Shown one piece after another: positions 18,803 through 28,682 of a stretch of 64,000 nucleotides of DNA. The stretch is from Oryzisolibacter sp. LB2S (GTDB taxonomy: Bacteria > Pseudomonadota > Gammaproteobacteria > Burkholderiales > Burkholderiaceae_C). The stretch is taken from assembly GCF_040732315.1 (NCBI RefSeq), contig NZ_CP160388.1:1028501-1092500 (forward strand), read 5' to 3'. The notes under the pieces are model-generated. The model was not told where the DNA came from and made no database searches. It worked only from the letters and a program-made list of their open reading frames with translations. The position numbers were made by a program, and so were the translations under genes. Each line of letters opens with the position of its first letter. The first letter of the stretch is position 1.

Positions 18803-20350
18803 TCATTGCTCGCGGCGCAGTGCCGGGAACAGGATCACGTCGCGGATGCTGGGGCTGTCGGTGAGCAGCATCATGAGGCGGTCGATGCCGATGCCGCAGC
18901 CGCCCGTGGGGGGCATGCCGTATTCGAGTGCGCGCACGAAGTCATGGTCGAAGTACATGGCCTCGTCGTCACCGCTGTCCTTGGCAGCCACCTGCGCGTT
19001 GAAGCGCGCGGCCTGGTCCTCGGCGTCGTTGAGCTCGCTGAAGCCGTTGCCGAACTCGCGGCCCGTGATGTAGAGCTCGAAGCGCTCGGTGACCTCGGGG
19101 CGTGCGTCGTTGGCGCGCGCAAGCGGGCTGATCTCGGTCGGGTGCTCCATGATGAAGGTGGGCTGCCAGAGCTTGTCCTCCACCGTTTCCTCGAAGTACA
19201 GCACCTGCAGGCTGGCGAGCGAGCGGGTGGACAGACGGTCCTTTTCCTCGCTCATGCCGAGCTTTTTCAGTGCGCTCACGAGCCAGGCGGCGTCGTCCAC
19301 ATGGGCGCCGGCCTCGGTGTATTCGTAGATGGCCTCGCGTATCGTCAGGCGTTGGAAGGGCTGGGACAGGTCCACGGCGCGCCCGCCATAGGTCAGCTGC
19401 AGGCTGCCCGTGGCCTTGAGGGCCGCGTCGCGCACCAGTTCTTCGGTGAAGTCCATCAGGTCGCGGTAGTTCCAGTACGCCGCGTAGAACTCCATCATCG
19501 TGAACTCGGGGTTGTGGCGCACCGAGATGCCTTCGTTGCGGAAATTGCGGTTGATCTCGAACACGCGCTCGAAGCCGCCCACCACGAGGCGCTTCAAATA
19601 CAGCTCGGGCGCGATGCGCAGGAACATCTCCTGCTCGAGCGCGTTGTGGTGCGTGACGAAGGGTCGGGCGTTGGCGCCGCCCGGAATCGGGTGGAGCATG
19701 GGCGTCTCCACCTCAAGGAAGCCATGCTCGACCATGAAGTTGCGGATCGAGCCAATGGCCTTGCTGCGTGCGACGAAGCGGCGGCGCGCGGTCTCGTCGG
19801 TCATCAGATCCACATAGCGCTGGCGGTACTTGACCTCCTGGTCGGCCACGCCGTGGAACTTGTCGGGCATGGGGCGCAGGCTCTTGGTGAGCAGGCGCAG
19901 GCGCGTGACCTTGACGGACAGCTCGCCGGTCTTGGTCTTCATGAGCGTGCCTTCGGCGCCCACGATGTCGCCCAGGTCCCAGCGCTTGAAGTCGGCGTAG
20001 AGCTCCTCGCCCAGGGCGTCGCGCGTCACATAGAGCTGGATGCGTCCGCCGGTTTCGCCGAGCGAGCCGTCCTGCAGCGTGGCAAAGCTGGCCTTGCCCA
20101 TGACGCGCTTGAGCATCATGCGGCCGGCCACGCTCACGCCGATGTCCCGGGCCTCCAGGGTCTCGGCATCGAGCGCTGCGTACTGCTGCTGCAGCGCCGC
20201 GGCGTGGTGCTGCGGCTTGAAGTCGTTCGGGAAGGCCACGCCCCGGCCCTGGGCCTGAGCTTCGCGCAGGCCCTTGAGCTTCTCGCGGCGTTCGGCGATG
20301 AGTTGGTTTTCGTCCTGGGGCTGGGAGGGGGCTTGGTTGTGTTCAGACAT
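18803..20350 (-). CDS. lysS: Lysyl-tRNA synthetase, class II
   Basis: LysS charges tRNA-Lys. The 515-residue protein has the N-terminal OB-fold anticodon domain (about 65-175) and class II motifs: motif 1 around [11 protein letters not shown], motif 2 [20 protein letters not shown], motif 3 [15 protein letters not shown]. The ATG at 20350 gives the usual short charged N-terminus; an upstream in-frame extension lacks similarity. It is divergently arranged with yggT across a 175-base gap, where I see no clear promoter motif. Confidence 0.97.
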   Translation of the reverse strand: MSEHNQAPSQPQDENQLIAERREKLKGLREAQAQGRGVAFPNDFKPQHHAAALQQQYAALDAETLEARDIGVSVAGRMMLKRVMGKASFATLQDGSLGETGGRIQLYVTRDALGEELYADFKRWDLGDIVGAEGTLMKTKTGELSVKVTRLRLLTKSLRPMPDKFHGVADQEVKYRQRYVDLMTDETARRRFVARSKAIGSIRNFMVEHGFLEVETPMLHPIPGGANARPFVTHHNALEQEMFLRIAPELYLKRLVVGGFERVFEINRNFRNEGISVRHNPEFTMMEFYAAYWNYRDLMDFTEELVRDAALKATGSLQLTYGGRAVDLSQPFQRLTIREAIYEYTEAGAHVDDAAWLVSALKKLGMSEEKDRLSTRSLASLQVLYFEETVEDKLWQPTFIMEHPTEISPLARANDARPEVTERFELYITGREFGNGFSELNDAEDQAARFNAQVAAKDSGDDEAMYFDHDFVRALEYGMPPTGGCGIGIDRLMMLLTDSPSIRDVILFPALRREQ

Positions 20351-20525
20351 GGTGCCAAGGGGCGGTAAGAGGCAAACCCGCAATTTTAGGGTTTCCGCGT
20401 ATGACCGGGCTGTGTGGCCTTGTTCGCAATCCTGCTCGCCCGCGCGGCGTCGCTATCATCGCGTGCAGTGGCGCGCCTGGCCTTGCTGTCGCAGGGCGGG
20501 TTGCGGCCTGTCACTCTGTCCATCC

Positions 20526-21074
20526 ATGCTGTTCCAGATCATTTCCTTTCTTCTCGACATTGCCAGCAGCCTGTTGACCGGCGCCTGCCTGCTGCGTCTG
20601 TACATGCAGTTGCAGCGCGTGTCCTTTGCCAACCCCGTCGGGCGGTTTGTGTTCGCGCTGACCGATTGGCTGGTGCTGCCGCTGAGAAAGCTCGTGCCCG
20701 CGGCCGGGCGCTGGGACTTGTCCTGTCTGGTGGCCGCCTTCGCGCTGCAGCTGGTGCAGTATCTGCTGTTGTGGCTGCTGCTGGGCGCCGGCCTGGGCCT
20801 GGCCTGGCTGCCGTGGATGGCGGTGTTCAGCCTCGTGCGTGTGGCCGTGTCGGGCCTCATGGGCCTGCTCATCGTCTATGCCGTGCTGTCCTGGGTGCAG
20901 ACGCGCTCGCCCATAGGCGATGTGATAGCGCGATTGTGCGAGCCGCTCCTGCGGCCCGTGCGGCGCGTGCTGCCGCTGGTCGGCGGCATAGACCTGTCGC
21001 CGCTGGTGGTGCTGGTGCTGCTGCAGGTGCTGTCCATGGTGCTGGGCCACCTGCAGGCCAGTGTCTTGATGTAA
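20526..21074 (+). CDS. YggT family membrane protein
   Basis: A 182-residue inner-membrane protein with two YggT repeats, each a pair of hydrophobic segments followed by a basic loop: FVFALTDWLVLPLRKLVPAAG and VIARLCEPLLRPVRRVLPLVG. YggT proteins are linked to osmotic tolerance and, in other bacteria, to division-septum placement; the role here is unknown. The stop codon TAA lies inside a 48-base repeat that also forms the terminator. Confidence 0.9.
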   Translation: MLFQIISFLLDIASSLLTGACLLRLYMQLQRVSFANPVGRFVFALTDWLVLPLRKLVPAAGRWDLSCLVAAFALQLVQYLLLWLLLGAGLGLAWLPWMAVFSLVRVAVSGLMGLLIVYAVLSWVQTRSPIGDVIARLCEPLLRPVRRVLPLVGGIDLSPLVVLVLLQVLSMVLGHLQASVLM

Positions 21075-21119
21075 AAAAATACTGCCAGCGCCCTTGGTAT
21101 AAGCGCTGGCAGCTATTTG
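21072..21119 (-). repeat. 48-base dispersed repeat, copy 4, forming a two-way terminator
   Basis: This copy overlaps the yggT stop codon. CTGCCAGCGC (21082-21091) pairs perfectly with GCGCTGGCAG (21103-21112). Towards accD's 3' end (minus direction) seven T's follow, and in the plus direction CTATTTGTTTTG follows. It therefore looks like an intrinsic terminator for both converging genes. Confidence 0.88.
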
Positions 21120-21135
21120 TTTTGTAGTAACCGAA

Positions 21136-22008
21136 TCAGGCTACGGCGTCCGCGGGCAGGCGCTGCAGCATGGACAGACAGTTGGCCACGGTGTCGCGCA
21201 GCTCGCGGCGGTCGACGATCATGTCGACCGCGCCCTTGTCCTGCAGGAACTCGGCGCGCTGGAAGCCTTCGGGGAGCTTGACGCGCACGGTTGATTCGAT
21301 CACGCGCGGGCCGGCAAAACCGATCAGCGCCTTGGGCTCGGCGATCACGATGTCGCCCACGAAGGCGAAGCCCGCGGACACGCCGCCCATGGTCGGGTCG
21401 GTCAGCACGCTGATGTAGGGCAGGCCCTTCTTGGCCAGGCGCGTGAGCGCGGCATTGGTCTTGGCCATTTGCATGAGTGACAGCAGCCCCTCCTGCATGC
21501 GCGCGCCGCCCGTAGCGGTGAAGCAGATGAAGGGCACCTTCTGCTCGATGGCGGTCTCGACGCCGCGCACGAAGCGCTCGCCCACGACCGAGCCCATGGA
21601 GCCGCCCATGAAGTCGAACTCGAAGCAGGCGGCCACGACGTTGATGCTCTTCACGGCGCCGCCCATGACCACCAGGGCGTCGGTCTCGCCGGTGTTCTCC
21701 AGTGCTTCCTTCAGGCGCTCGGGGTATTTGCGGCTGTCCTTGAATTTGAGGGCGTCGACGGGCAGCACCTCCTGGCCGATCTCGTAGCGGCCCTCGCCAT
21801 CGAGGAAGGCGTTCAGGCGCGCGCGTGCGCCGATGCGGTGGTGGTGGCCGCACTTGGGGCAGACGTTCTGGTTGTGTTCCAGGTCGGTCTTGTAGAGCAC
21901 GTCATCGCAGCTCGGGCATTTGACCCACAGGCCCTCGGGCATCTGGCGACGCTCGGTGGGGTTGGTCTGCTGAATCTTGGAGGGCAGGAGTTTTTCTAGC
22001 CAGGACAT
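21136..22008 (-). CDS. accD: Acetyl-CoA carboxylase carboxyltransferase subunit beta
   Basis: AccD pairs with AccA to move the carboxyl group from biotin to acetyl-CoA, giving malonyl-CoA for fatty-acid synthesis. The 290-residue protein has the four-cysteine zinc ribbon Cys31, Cys34, Cys50, Cys53 (CPSC...CPKC) and the crotonase-fold block [15 protein letters not shown] with [14 protein letters not shown]. It is downstream of trpA with a 36-base gap, the usual Burkholderiales order. Confidence 0.97.
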   Translation of the reverse strand: MSWLEKLLPSKIQQTNPTERRQMPEGLWVKCPSCDDVLYKTDLEHNQNVCPKCGHHHRIGARARLNAFLDGEGRYEIGQEVLPVDALKFKDSRKYPERLKEALENTGETDALVVMGGAVKSINVVAACFEFDFMGGSMGSVVGERFVRGVETAIEQKVPFICFTATGGARMQEGLLSLMQMAKTNAALTRLAKKGLPYISVLTDPTMGGVSAGFAFVGDIVIAEPKALIGFAGPRVIESTVRVKLPEGFQRAEFLQDKGAVDMIVDRRELRDTVANCLSMLQRLPADAVA

Positions 22009-22044
22009 GGCGGTTCCGATATCTGTTGTGCGTAGAACGCTCGA

Positions 22045-22854
22045 TTATGAATCCAGGGCCTTGCGCACCTGGCGCAGGAAGTCCACGGTGATGGCGACCA
22101 CCTTCTCGTGGGGCTGGTCCTCGATGAGGCCGATGATGCGGCTGCCTATGACCACGGCATCGGCCACGCGGCCTATGGCCTGGGCCGTGGCCGCGTCGCG
22201 GATGCCGAAGCCCACGCCCACGGGGATCTTCACATGCTCGCGGATGCGCGGCAGCATGGCCTCGACGGCGGCGGTGTCCAGGGCCCCGGAGCCGGTCACG
22301 CCCTTGAGCGAGACGTAGTACACATAGCCGCTCGCGACTCGCGCCACCTGCTGCATGCGCTCGGGCGTGGAGGTGGGGGCGAGCAGAAAGATCAGGTCCA
22401 TGCCATGCGCGCGCAGGTCGGCGGCGAACTGCGTGCATTCCTCGGGCGGGTAGTCCACGATGAGCACGCCATCGACGCCGGCGGCCGCCGCATCGCGCGC
22501 GAACGCACCCTGGCCGTGGCGCTGCTCGTAGCGCTCCACGGGGTTGGCGTAGCCCATGAGCACCACGGGTGTGGTTTGGTTGCGCTGGCGAAAGACGCGC
22601 ACCATGTCCAGCACCTGGGTCATGCCAATGCCGAGCGACAGGGCCTTCTCGCCCGCCTTCTGGATCACCGGGCCGTCGGCCATGGGGTCGGAGAAGGGCA
22701 CGCCGAGCTCGATGATGTCTGCGCCGGCCTCGACCATGCCGTGCATCAGCGCGGGCGTGATGTCGGCGAACGGAAAGCCCGCCGTCACATAGGGGATCAG
22801 CGCCTTGCGGCCCTTGGCCTGCAGCTCGGCGAAGGTGTTCTGGATGCGGCTCAT
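22045..22854 (-). CDS. trpA: Tryptophan synthase alpha chain
   Basis: TrpA splits indole-3-glycerol phosphate and channels indole to TrpB. The 269-residue TIM barrel has catalytic Glu49 and Asp60 in [14 protein letters not shown], at the same numbers as in the Salmonella enzyme, and PLAPTS-type loop [11 protein letters not shown]. The ATG at 22854 overlaps the trpB stop by four bases. Confidence 0.98.
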   Translation of the reverse strand: MSRIQNTFAELQAKGRKALIPYVTAGFPFADITPALMHGMVEAGADIIELGVPFSDPMADGPVIQKAGEKALSLGIGMTQVLDMVRVFRQRNQTTPVVLMGYANPVERYEQRHGQGAFARDAAAAGVDGVLIVDYPPEECTQFAADLRAHGMDLIFLLAPTSTPERMQQVARVASGYVYYVSLKGVTGSGALDTAAVEAMLPRIREHVKIPVGVGFGIRDAATAQAIGRVADAVVIGSRIIGLIEDQPHEKVVAITVDFLRQVRKALDS

Positions 22855-24119
22855 GCGGCGGGCCCTCCCTTGACGGTGTGGCCGCGCATGCTGGGTCGGT
22901 CGTAGAAGTCCACGCCCGAGAGGTCGGCGACCGTGCCTATGTCCTTGTCGCCGCGGCCGGACAGGTTCACGAGTATGGATTGATCCGGACGCATGGTCTT
23001 GGCGAGTTTCATCGCGTAGGCCACGGCGTGGCTGGATTCGAGCGCGGGGATGATGCCCTCCGTGCGGCACAGGTAGTGAAAGGCGGCCAGCGCCTCGGCG
23101 TCGGTGATGCCCACGTATTCGGCGCGGCCGATCTGCTGCAGCCAGGCATGCTCGGGTCCCACGCCGGGGTAGTCCAGGCCGGCGCTGATGCTGTGCGTCT
23201 CGGTGATCTGGCCGTTCTCGTCCTGCAATATGTAGGTGCGGTTGCCGTGCAGCACCCCGCTCGAGCCGCGCTGCAGGCTGGCCGAATGGCGGCCAGAGTC
23301 CAGGCCCTCGCCCGCGGCCTCGACGCCGATCAGGCGCGTGGCCTCAAACGGGATATAGGGGTAGAAGATGCCCATGGCGTTGCTGCCGCCGCCCACGCAG
23401 GCCACCACGGCGTCGGGCTGCTCGGCGGCCAGTTTCTGTTCGGCCAGCATGGCGGGCATCTGCGTGAGGCATTCCTCGCCGATCACGCTCTGGAAGTCGC
23501 GCACCATCATCGGATAGGGGTGGGGGCCGGCCACGGTGCCGATGATGTAGAAGGTGTTGTCCACATTCGCCACCCAGTCGCGCATGGCCTCGTTGAGCGC
23601 GTCCTTGAGCGTCCTGCTGCCCGACTCCACGGGCACCACGGTCGCGCCCAGCAGCTTCATGCGGTAGACGTTGGGGCTCTGGCGCTTGACGTCCTCGGCG
23701 CCCATGTAGACCACGCATTCCAGGCCGTAGCGTGCGCAGATGGTCGCCGTGGCCACGCCATGCTGGCCGGCGCCGGTCTCGGCAATGATGCGCGGCTTGC
23801 CCATGCGCTTGGCGAGCATGGCCTGGCCGATGACGTTGTTGATCTTGTGTGCGCCCGTGTGGTTGAGGTCCTCTCGCTTCAAGAAAATCTGCGCGCCACC
23901 CATCTCGCGGCTGGTGCGCGCGGCGTGGTAGACGGGCGAGGGCCGGCCGACGAAATGTGCGAGCTCGTGGCGGAATTCGGCGAGGAACTCCGGGTCGTGC
24001 TGGTAGCGCGCGTAGGCCGCGCGCAGTTCCTCGATGGCGTGCGTCAGCGTCTCGCTGACGAAGCTGCCGCCATAGGGGCCGAAATGGCCGGAGGGGTCGG
24101 GTTGGTGGTATTCAAACAT
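22851..24119 (-). CDS. trpB: Tryptophan synthase beta chain
   Basis: This PLP enzyme joins indole and serine to make tryptophan. The 422-residue protein has the PLP lysine at Lys92 (HTGAHKINN) and the phosphate loop GGGSNAMG. The ATG at 24119 gives the family start [18 protein letters not shown] and overlaps the 3' end of trpF by eight bases. Confidence 0.98.
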   Translation of the reverse strand: MFEYHQPDPSGHFGPYGGSFVSETLTHAIEELRAAYARYQHDPEFLAEFRHELAHFVGRPSPVYHAARTSREMGGAQIFLKREDLNHTGAHKINNVIGQAMLAKRMGKPRIIAETGAGQHGVATATICARYGLECVVYMGAEDVKRQSPNVYRMKLLGATVVPVESGSRTLKDALNEAMRDWVANVDNTFYIIGTVAGPHPYPMMVRDFQSVIGEECLTQMPAMLAEQKLAAEQPDAVVACVGGGSNAMGIFYPYIPFEATRLIGVEAAGEGLDSGRHSASLQRGSSGVLHGNRTYILQDENGQITETHSISAGLDYPGVGPEHAWLQQIGRAEYVGITDAEALAAFHYLCRTEGIIPALESSHAVAYAMKLAKTMRPDQSILVNLSGRGDKDIGTVADLSGVDFYDRPSMRGHTVKGGPAA

Positions 24120-24858
24120 GGTGTTCCTGGGCAGCTTGCTCGTCGGCCGCCCGCACGGCGGCGACGAAGCGCTTGATCTTGTCGGCGTCCTTGATGCCCC
24201 GCAGCGGCTTGCCGTCGGGGCCGTCAAGCTCCACGCCGGAGCTGACATCAACCGCCAGCGAGAGGCCTCGCGGGCGCACCTGCAGGATGCCATCGGTCAC
24301 GTTTGCAGGCGTGAGTCCACCACTTAAAACGAGGTGAGAGGCGACGCTTGTTGGAAGGAGTGACCAATTGAAAGCCTTGCCGCCACCGCCATAGCCATCG
24401 ACATGGGCGTCGAGCAATATGGCGCGGGCGCGGGAATGAACACGCGCATATTCTACGAGGTCGAACTGCGGGCCCTCGTCGCCCAGCGGAATCCGCGCCG
24501 CGCGCAGGTAGGGAATGCGGCCCTGGTCGCTCGCGGCCCAGCAGTCCTCGGGCGATTCATCACCATGAAATTGCACGATAGCGCCCGGTACGCAAGCGCA
24601 AGAAGCTATCACATCAGTAGCACTTGCATTAACGAACAGCAGCACCGGCGTGACGAAGGGCGGCAGGCGCCGGGCCAGCTCTGCGGCGCGTTCGGGCGTC
24701 ACCGCGCGTGGGCTCTTGGCATAGAGCACAAAGCCCACGGCGTCCGCGCCCGCGGCCACGGCCGCGTCCACGTCCTGCTCGCGCGTCAGGCCACAGATCT
24801 TGATGCGCGTGCGGGTGGGGCAGGGGGTGGGGGCTTTGGCTGGGGCAGGGCGGCTCAT
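24112..24858 (-). CDS. trpF: Phosphoribosylanthranilate isomerase
   Basis: TrpF performs the Amadori rearrangement of phosphoribosylanthranilate in tryptophan synthesis. The 248-residue protein has catalytic Cys22 (KICGLT) and the late Asp in VDVSSGVE. It is somewhat longer than the usual ~205-220 residues because of an N-terminal Pro/Ala-rich leader and a C-terminal tail. Residues 83-98 are encoded by a 48-base repeat copy, replacing the strand-loop before QFHGDE with [13 protein letters not shown]. The ATG at 24858 overlaps the truA stop (ATGA). The fold appears intact, so the gene is taken as functional. Confidence 0.95.
   Translation of the reverse strand: MSRPAPAKAPTPCPTRTRIKICGLTREQDVDAAVAAGADAVGFVLYAKSPRAVTPERAAELARRLPPFVTPVLLFVNASATDVIASCACVPGAIVQFHGDESPEDCWAASDQGRIPYLRAARIPLGDEGPQFDLVEYARVHSRARAILLDAHVDGYGGGGKAFNWSLLPTSVASHLVLSGGLTPANVTDGILQVRPRGLSLAVDVSSGVELDGPDGKPLRGIKDADKIKRFVAAVRAADEQAAQEHHV
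24565..24612 (-). repeat. 48-base dispersed repeat, copy 5 (inside trpF)
   Basis: Read in the trpF direction the arms are GTGATAGCTTCTTGCGCT and GGCGCTATCGTGCAATTT. It is in frame and encodes [16 protein letters not shown]. The alignment to intergenic copies is ungapped, with the centre TGCGTACCG. Confidence 0.75.
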
Positions 24859-25679
24859 GGCAGCCAATCATACGCAGCCGTGCGCGTGGGCAGACCCCAC
24901 TCCGGTGCGTAGACCGGCCCCAGAAAATACAGGCCGTCGGGCGAGAACGTGGGCGCGGCCGCGTCGCGCGAGCGTGCGTCGCGCACCTCGCGCATCCACG
25001 CGGGTGGGTGCAGCCCCTGGCCTATGGCGACCAGGCAGCCCATGATGTTGCGAATCATGTGGTGCAGAAACGCATTGCCCTCGAACTCGAAGCGCCAGTA
25101 GGCGGGCGCGCAGCCATGGTTGCCGGCCGACTCACCCGCGGGCGGGCCGCGGCGCGTGATGGAGATGCGGTGCAGCGTCTTGATGGGCGACTTGGCCTGG
25201 CAGGCGCTGGCGCGAAACGAGCTGAAGTCGTGCTCGCCCAGCAGGTGCTGCACGGCGGCAGTCATGGCGCCCTCGTCGAGCTCATGGAACACCCAGCCCA
25301 CGCGCCTTGCATCCACGCTGGGACGCACGGGCGATTGCAGCAGCACATAGGCGTAGCGCCGCGCCACGGCGCAGGCACGCGAGTGAAACGCGTCGGGCAC
25401 GCTCTGCGCCCATTGCACGGCGATGTCGGGCGGCAGAAAGGTGTTGGTGCCGCGCACCCAGGAAAACGGTGCGCGCTGCAGCTCGGTGTCGAAGTGCACG
25501 ACCTGCATCAGGCCATGCACGCCGGCATCGGTGCGGCCGGCGCAGATGGTGGACACCTTGTGAGTGGCAAAGCGGCCCAAGGCCGCTTCGAGATGATCCT
25601 GCACGGTGTTGCCGCCGGGCTGGCTTTGCCAGCCGCTGTAGGCCTGGCCGTTGTAGCTGACGCCCAGCGCAACCCTCAT
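24855..25679 (-). CDS. truA: tRNA pseudouridine(38-40) synthase
   Basis: TruA isomerises uridines 38-40 of the anticodon arm in many tRNAs. The 274-residue protein has the catalytic Asp51 in CAGRTDAGVHG and FSSFRAS, plus the typical late block FLHHMIRNIMG. The start at 25679 (MRVALGVSYNG) is the family start; upstream in-frame sequence is unrelated. It lies 61 bases downstream of fimV, as in other betaproteobacteria. Confidence 0.97.
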   Translation of the reverse strand: MRVALGVSYNGQAYSGWQSQPGGNTVQDHLEAALGRFATHKVSTICAGRTDAGVHGLMQVVHFDTELQRAPFSWVRGTNTFLPPDIAVQWAQSVPDAFHSRACAVARRYAYVLLQSPVRPSVDARRVGWVFHELDEGAMTAAVQHLLGEHDFSSFRASACQAKSPIKTLHRISITRRGPPAGESAGNHGCAPAYWRFEFEGNAFLHHMIRNIMGCLVAIGQGLHPPAWMREVRDARSRDAAAPTFSPDGLYFLGPVYAPEWGLPTRTAAYDWLP

Positions 25680-25740
25680 TGACGGACTCCCGCTGCGGCG
25701 GTGGCGCGACGCACGCCCCGCCCGGCCCAATGCATGCTCA

Positions 25741-28410
25741 TCAGCTCAGCTCGGTCAGCAGGCGCTGGGCGCGGGCCTTGAGATCGCCCGAGGCCTCGGC
25801 GATCACTTCCTCCACCAGCGTGCGCGCGCCTTCGCTGTCGCCAATGGTGTTGAACTCCTCGGCCAGGGCGAGCTTGGTCGCAAGCGGATCGTCGGGCAGC
25901 GCGGTGTCCGCGTCCTTGGACGCCGCGGTGTCGCCACTGGCGGGAAGGTTCAGGTCCAGCGACAGGTCGCCGAGATCGAACTCCAGGGGCGCCGGTGCCG
26001 AATCCCTGACGGCGTGCTCTGCGTCGGCTGTCGTGGCAGGGATATCCAGTGCTGCGGTGACTTCGTCCGCGATGTCCAGCGGCGAGGGCTCGGTCGCAAG
26101 GGCCGTGATCTCCGTGGGGGCAATGCCTTGTGGCGCGGTGGCTTGTTCCTCGGCATGGGGCTGGGGCAACTCCAGATCCAGGTCAAGGTCGCTCAGATCC
26201 AGCGCAGGCATGGGGTCTTCATCCCGGCTCGCCTTGCTCTCGGGGGGCAGCGGATCCGGTTGCTGGCTGGCGGCAGCCGCCATCGCGAAGGCGCTGGGTG
26301 CCGGTGCCGGGGCCGGCGGCGCCTCGTGCAGGTCCAGATCCAGATCGAGATCGAGGTCCAGTGCCGGGAGCACAGAGTCCGTACCGCCGGCGGACGAGGC
26401 GGCAGCGGGCGTATCCACCGCCGTGGCGGGTTGGGCGGCTCCCGGGCTGCTTGCCGTCGTCAGCGCCGCATGACCTGCCGACTGGTAGAGGGCGTTTTCC
26501 GGGTCCAGCGTACGGCCAAGGTCGGCGACGCGGCTCCAGTCCGGTCCCTGGCCACCGGTCTGTGCCAACAGGTCGCCGGCAATGGCCTCGAGGGCCTTGC
26601 GATCCTGGCGCCGGGCGTAGATCTCCGCGAGCTTGACGGGGATCTGTGTGCGCTCGGGATGCTGGCGCATGGCTTCCTTGAGGATCTCCTCGGCCTGCAA
26701 GTCGCGGCCATAGGCCAGATAGACCTCGGCCTCGGCCACGGGATCGACGTCTCCGCCTGCATCGAGCTGGCTCGGAGAGTAGGCCATGGACGATGCGCCC
26801 ATGGTCAGGCTGCTGTCGGCCGTGTCCACACGCTGACCGCCGCTGGCGCCAAAGAAGGAGTCCTGGTGATCCTTGCTGTCGCCGAAGGCACTGGTGGGCG
26901 CCGCCTGCAGGCGGCGATTGCGTACCGCGCGATAGCCTCCAAGGCCCAGCAGGGCCAGTAGCAGGGCGGCTACACCTCCCAGGCGCAAGGGATCCTCGGT
27001 GAGCGAATCCAGAATGCCGGGCTCCTCGACGGGCGCGGCAGGCGCTGCGGGCTGGCGCGGCGCTGCGGCAGCGGGCGCAGGGGCAGGAGCCGGGGCTGAC
27101 TCTTCGGCCGTTGCGGCCGTTGCGGCTGTGGCGGCAGCGGCCTCGGCGGACGGAGTCGTGGCCTCGCTGCCAGCAGCTGCCGTGCTCTCTGGCGCCTGTG
27201 GCAGCCCTTCGGGCGCCGTCACGGCAATGCCGGGGCCGCCGGCGTTTGCTGCTGCGGGCGCGGCGGCATTTTCCGAGGCGCCGCTGAGCTGGTTGAGTTC
27301 GGCGATGTTCTTGGACAGTTCGGCCAGACGGGCCGTGTTCTGATCGCTCTGCTTGGCCTGGGCCAGTTGCTCGTCTGCACTGCGCGCCTGAATGCCGCCC
27401 TTGGACAGGGTCAGCTTGTCGGGGCTGGTCACTGCAGGCTTGGCCTCGTCGACCTGGGTTTGCACGGTGCCCGCGGCCGAGCGCTCTGCGGCGGCCACCT
27501 GGGCCGTGGGAGCGGACGCGGCCAGGCGGCGGCGGAATTCGTTGAAGTCACGGCTTTGCGCCGCAACGATCTGGCGTGCCTGTGCGGCCGGGGTGGCTTG
27601 CGCGTCGGATTCGCTGGGTATCTGCAGGACCGTACCGGCACGCAGGCGGTTGACATTGCCACCGACGAAAGCCTTGGGATTGACCTGCGCCATGGCCACC
27701 AGCATCTGCTCGAGCGAAACGCTTGCAGGCCGGTGGGCGTTGGCAATGCGGCCCGCCGTGTCCCCCGGGCGTACCGTGACCGATTCGGTCTCGGCCGCTG
27801 GGCTGTCTGCCGCCGCGGGCGGGCTGGGCGCACGCGCCACGCGTGGAGCGGGGCGCGTTGGGGCGGCCGCAGCGGGAGCGCTGGCCGAAGGTGAGGGAGA
27901 TGCACTCGCCTGCGGCGCCGCTGCGCGTCGCGTTGCCGGCGCCGCCTCGGCGCGGGGCGCCGTGAGCTGCGGGGCCACGGTCACCGCCGGCGGAGCACGA
28001 TGCTGCGTGGGCGGGTCGAACAGCATGGTGTAGCTGCGCACGATATGCCCTGCGCCCCAGGTGGCGTCGAGCACCAGGTCCACAAAGGGCTCGTTGATGG
28101 GCCGGGTACTGCTCAGCCGCAGCACGACGGAGCCGTCGGCACGGCGCTGCACCTGCACGTGCACGTTGCCCACCACGGGCGAATACTCCATGCCCTGACT
28201 GCGGAACACGTCGGCATTGGCGGTGGTCACACGCAGCGACTCGGCCTCTGCGGCCGTGATCTGCGGCAATTCGATCTCTGCGCGCAGTGGCTCGCCCAGT
28301 GCCGACTGCACATTCACCCGTCCCAGCGCCAGGGCATTGGCGTCGACGCTGAACAGGCCAGCGGACAAAGCGGCCGCGGTGGCCAGTACAGAAAATTTCA
28401 AGCGATGCAT
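25741..28410 (-). CDS. fimV: FimV/HubP-type peptidoglycan-binding pole-organising protein
   Basis: An 889-residue single-pass protein that in relatives recruits polar machinery for type IV pili and secretion. It has a signal peptide at about 1-28 and a conserved N-terminal beta domain (LGEPLRAEIELPQI). A LysM domain covers about 205-260 (VTVRPGDTAGRIAN...VLQIPS), followed by a coiled, Ala/Pro-rich stretch and one membrane segment near LGGVAALLLALLGLGGY. A long acidic cytoplasmic part with TPR-like helices follows, and the C-terminal FimV domain ends KLALAEEFNTIGDSEGART. The start at 28410 is supported by the signal peptide; an in-frame ATG 19 codons upstream is an alternative. Confidence 0.92.
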   Translation of the reverse strand: MHRLKFSVLATAAALSAGLFSVDANALALGRVNVQSALGEPLRAEIELPQITAAEAESLRVTTANADVFRSQGMEYSPVVGNVHVQVQRRADGSVVLRLSSTRPINEPFVDLVLDATWGAGHIVRSYTMLFDPPTQHRAPPAVTVAPQLTAPRAEAAPATRRAAAPQASASPSPSASAPAAAAPTRPAPRVARAPSPPAAADSPAAETESVTVRPGDTAGRIANAHRPASVSLEQMLVAMAQVNPKAFVGGNVNRLRAGTVLQIPSESDAQATPAAQARQIVAAQSRDFNEFRRRLAASAPTAQVAAAERSAAGTVQTQVDEAKPAVTSPDKLTLSKGGIQARSADEQLAQAKQSDQNTARLAELSKNIAELNQLSGASENAAAPAAANAGGPGIAVTAPEGLPQAPESTAAAGSEATTPSAEAAAATAATAATAEESAPAPAPAPAAAAPRQPAAPAAPVEEPGILDSLTEDPLRLGGVAALLLALLGLGGYRAVRNRRLQAAPTSAFGDSKDHQDSFFGASGGQRVDTADSSLTMGASSMAYSPSQLDAGGDVDPVAEAEVYLAYGRDLQAEEILKEAMRQHPERTQIPVKLAEIYARRQDRKALEAIAGDLLAQTGGQGPDWSRVADLGRTLDPENALYQSAGHAALTTASSPGAAQPATAVDTPAAASSAGGTDSVLPALDLDLDLDLDLHEAPPAPAPAPSAFAMAAAASQQPDPLPPESKASRDEDPMPALDLSDLDLDLELPQPHAEEQATAPQGIAPTEITALATEPSPLDIADEVTAALDIPATTADAEHAVRDSAPAPLEFDLGDLSLDLNLPASGDTAASKDADTALPDDPLATKLALAEEFNTIGDSEGARTLVEEVIAEASGDLKARAQRLLTELS
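26326..26365 (-). repeat. Leu-Asp dipeptide repeat in fimV
   Basis: A short tandem of alternating Leu and Asp codons encodes LDLDLDLDLDLH in the acidic cytoplasmic region. Related LDLSDLDLDLELP and LDLNLP blocks lie nearby. Such codon repeats can change length by slippage. Confidence 0.75.
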
Positions 28411-28506
28411 GTGTGCGACGTGTGAATGTGAGGGCGCTGGCAAATAGGGTTGCACTCCTTGCCTCATGGCGCGGGCAGCCCCAAAGCGTGAAAATATGTA
28501 AAAAGC

Positions 28507-28535
28507 ACCATAACATCATTGCATAGCACTGACAA
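28507..28535 (-). promoter_or_regulatory. Candidate sigma-70 promoter for fimV
   Basis: On the minus strand TTGTCA (28530-28535) and TATGGT (28507-28512) are separated by 17 bases, about 100 bases upstream of the fimV start. The -35 matches 5/6 and the -10 matches 4/6 of consensus. Confidence 0.55.
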
Positions 28536-28647
28536 GCTGGTGCCTCACGCCTCTATTTTCTACCTCATTGGAAGGAGCTCAAAATGCCCCTCCATGTTGG
28601 TAAGCGGCAACGGACTGCCGGCGAACCATGAACACGTCGCCGGAAAT

Positions 28648-28675
28648 GGGTAGCGCCAGCGGCCTGGCGCCACCC
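28648..28675 (-). terminator. Hairpin after asd
   Basis: Read on the minus strand, GGTGGCGCCAG pairs with CTGGCGCTACC around GCCG, just after the asd stop. There is no T-run, so termination may need Rho or the hairpin may only stabilise the mRNA. The rest of the 272-base asd-fimV gap holds the fimV promoter and nothing else I can name. Confidence 0.45.
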
Positions 28676-28682
28676 GGTGCGA

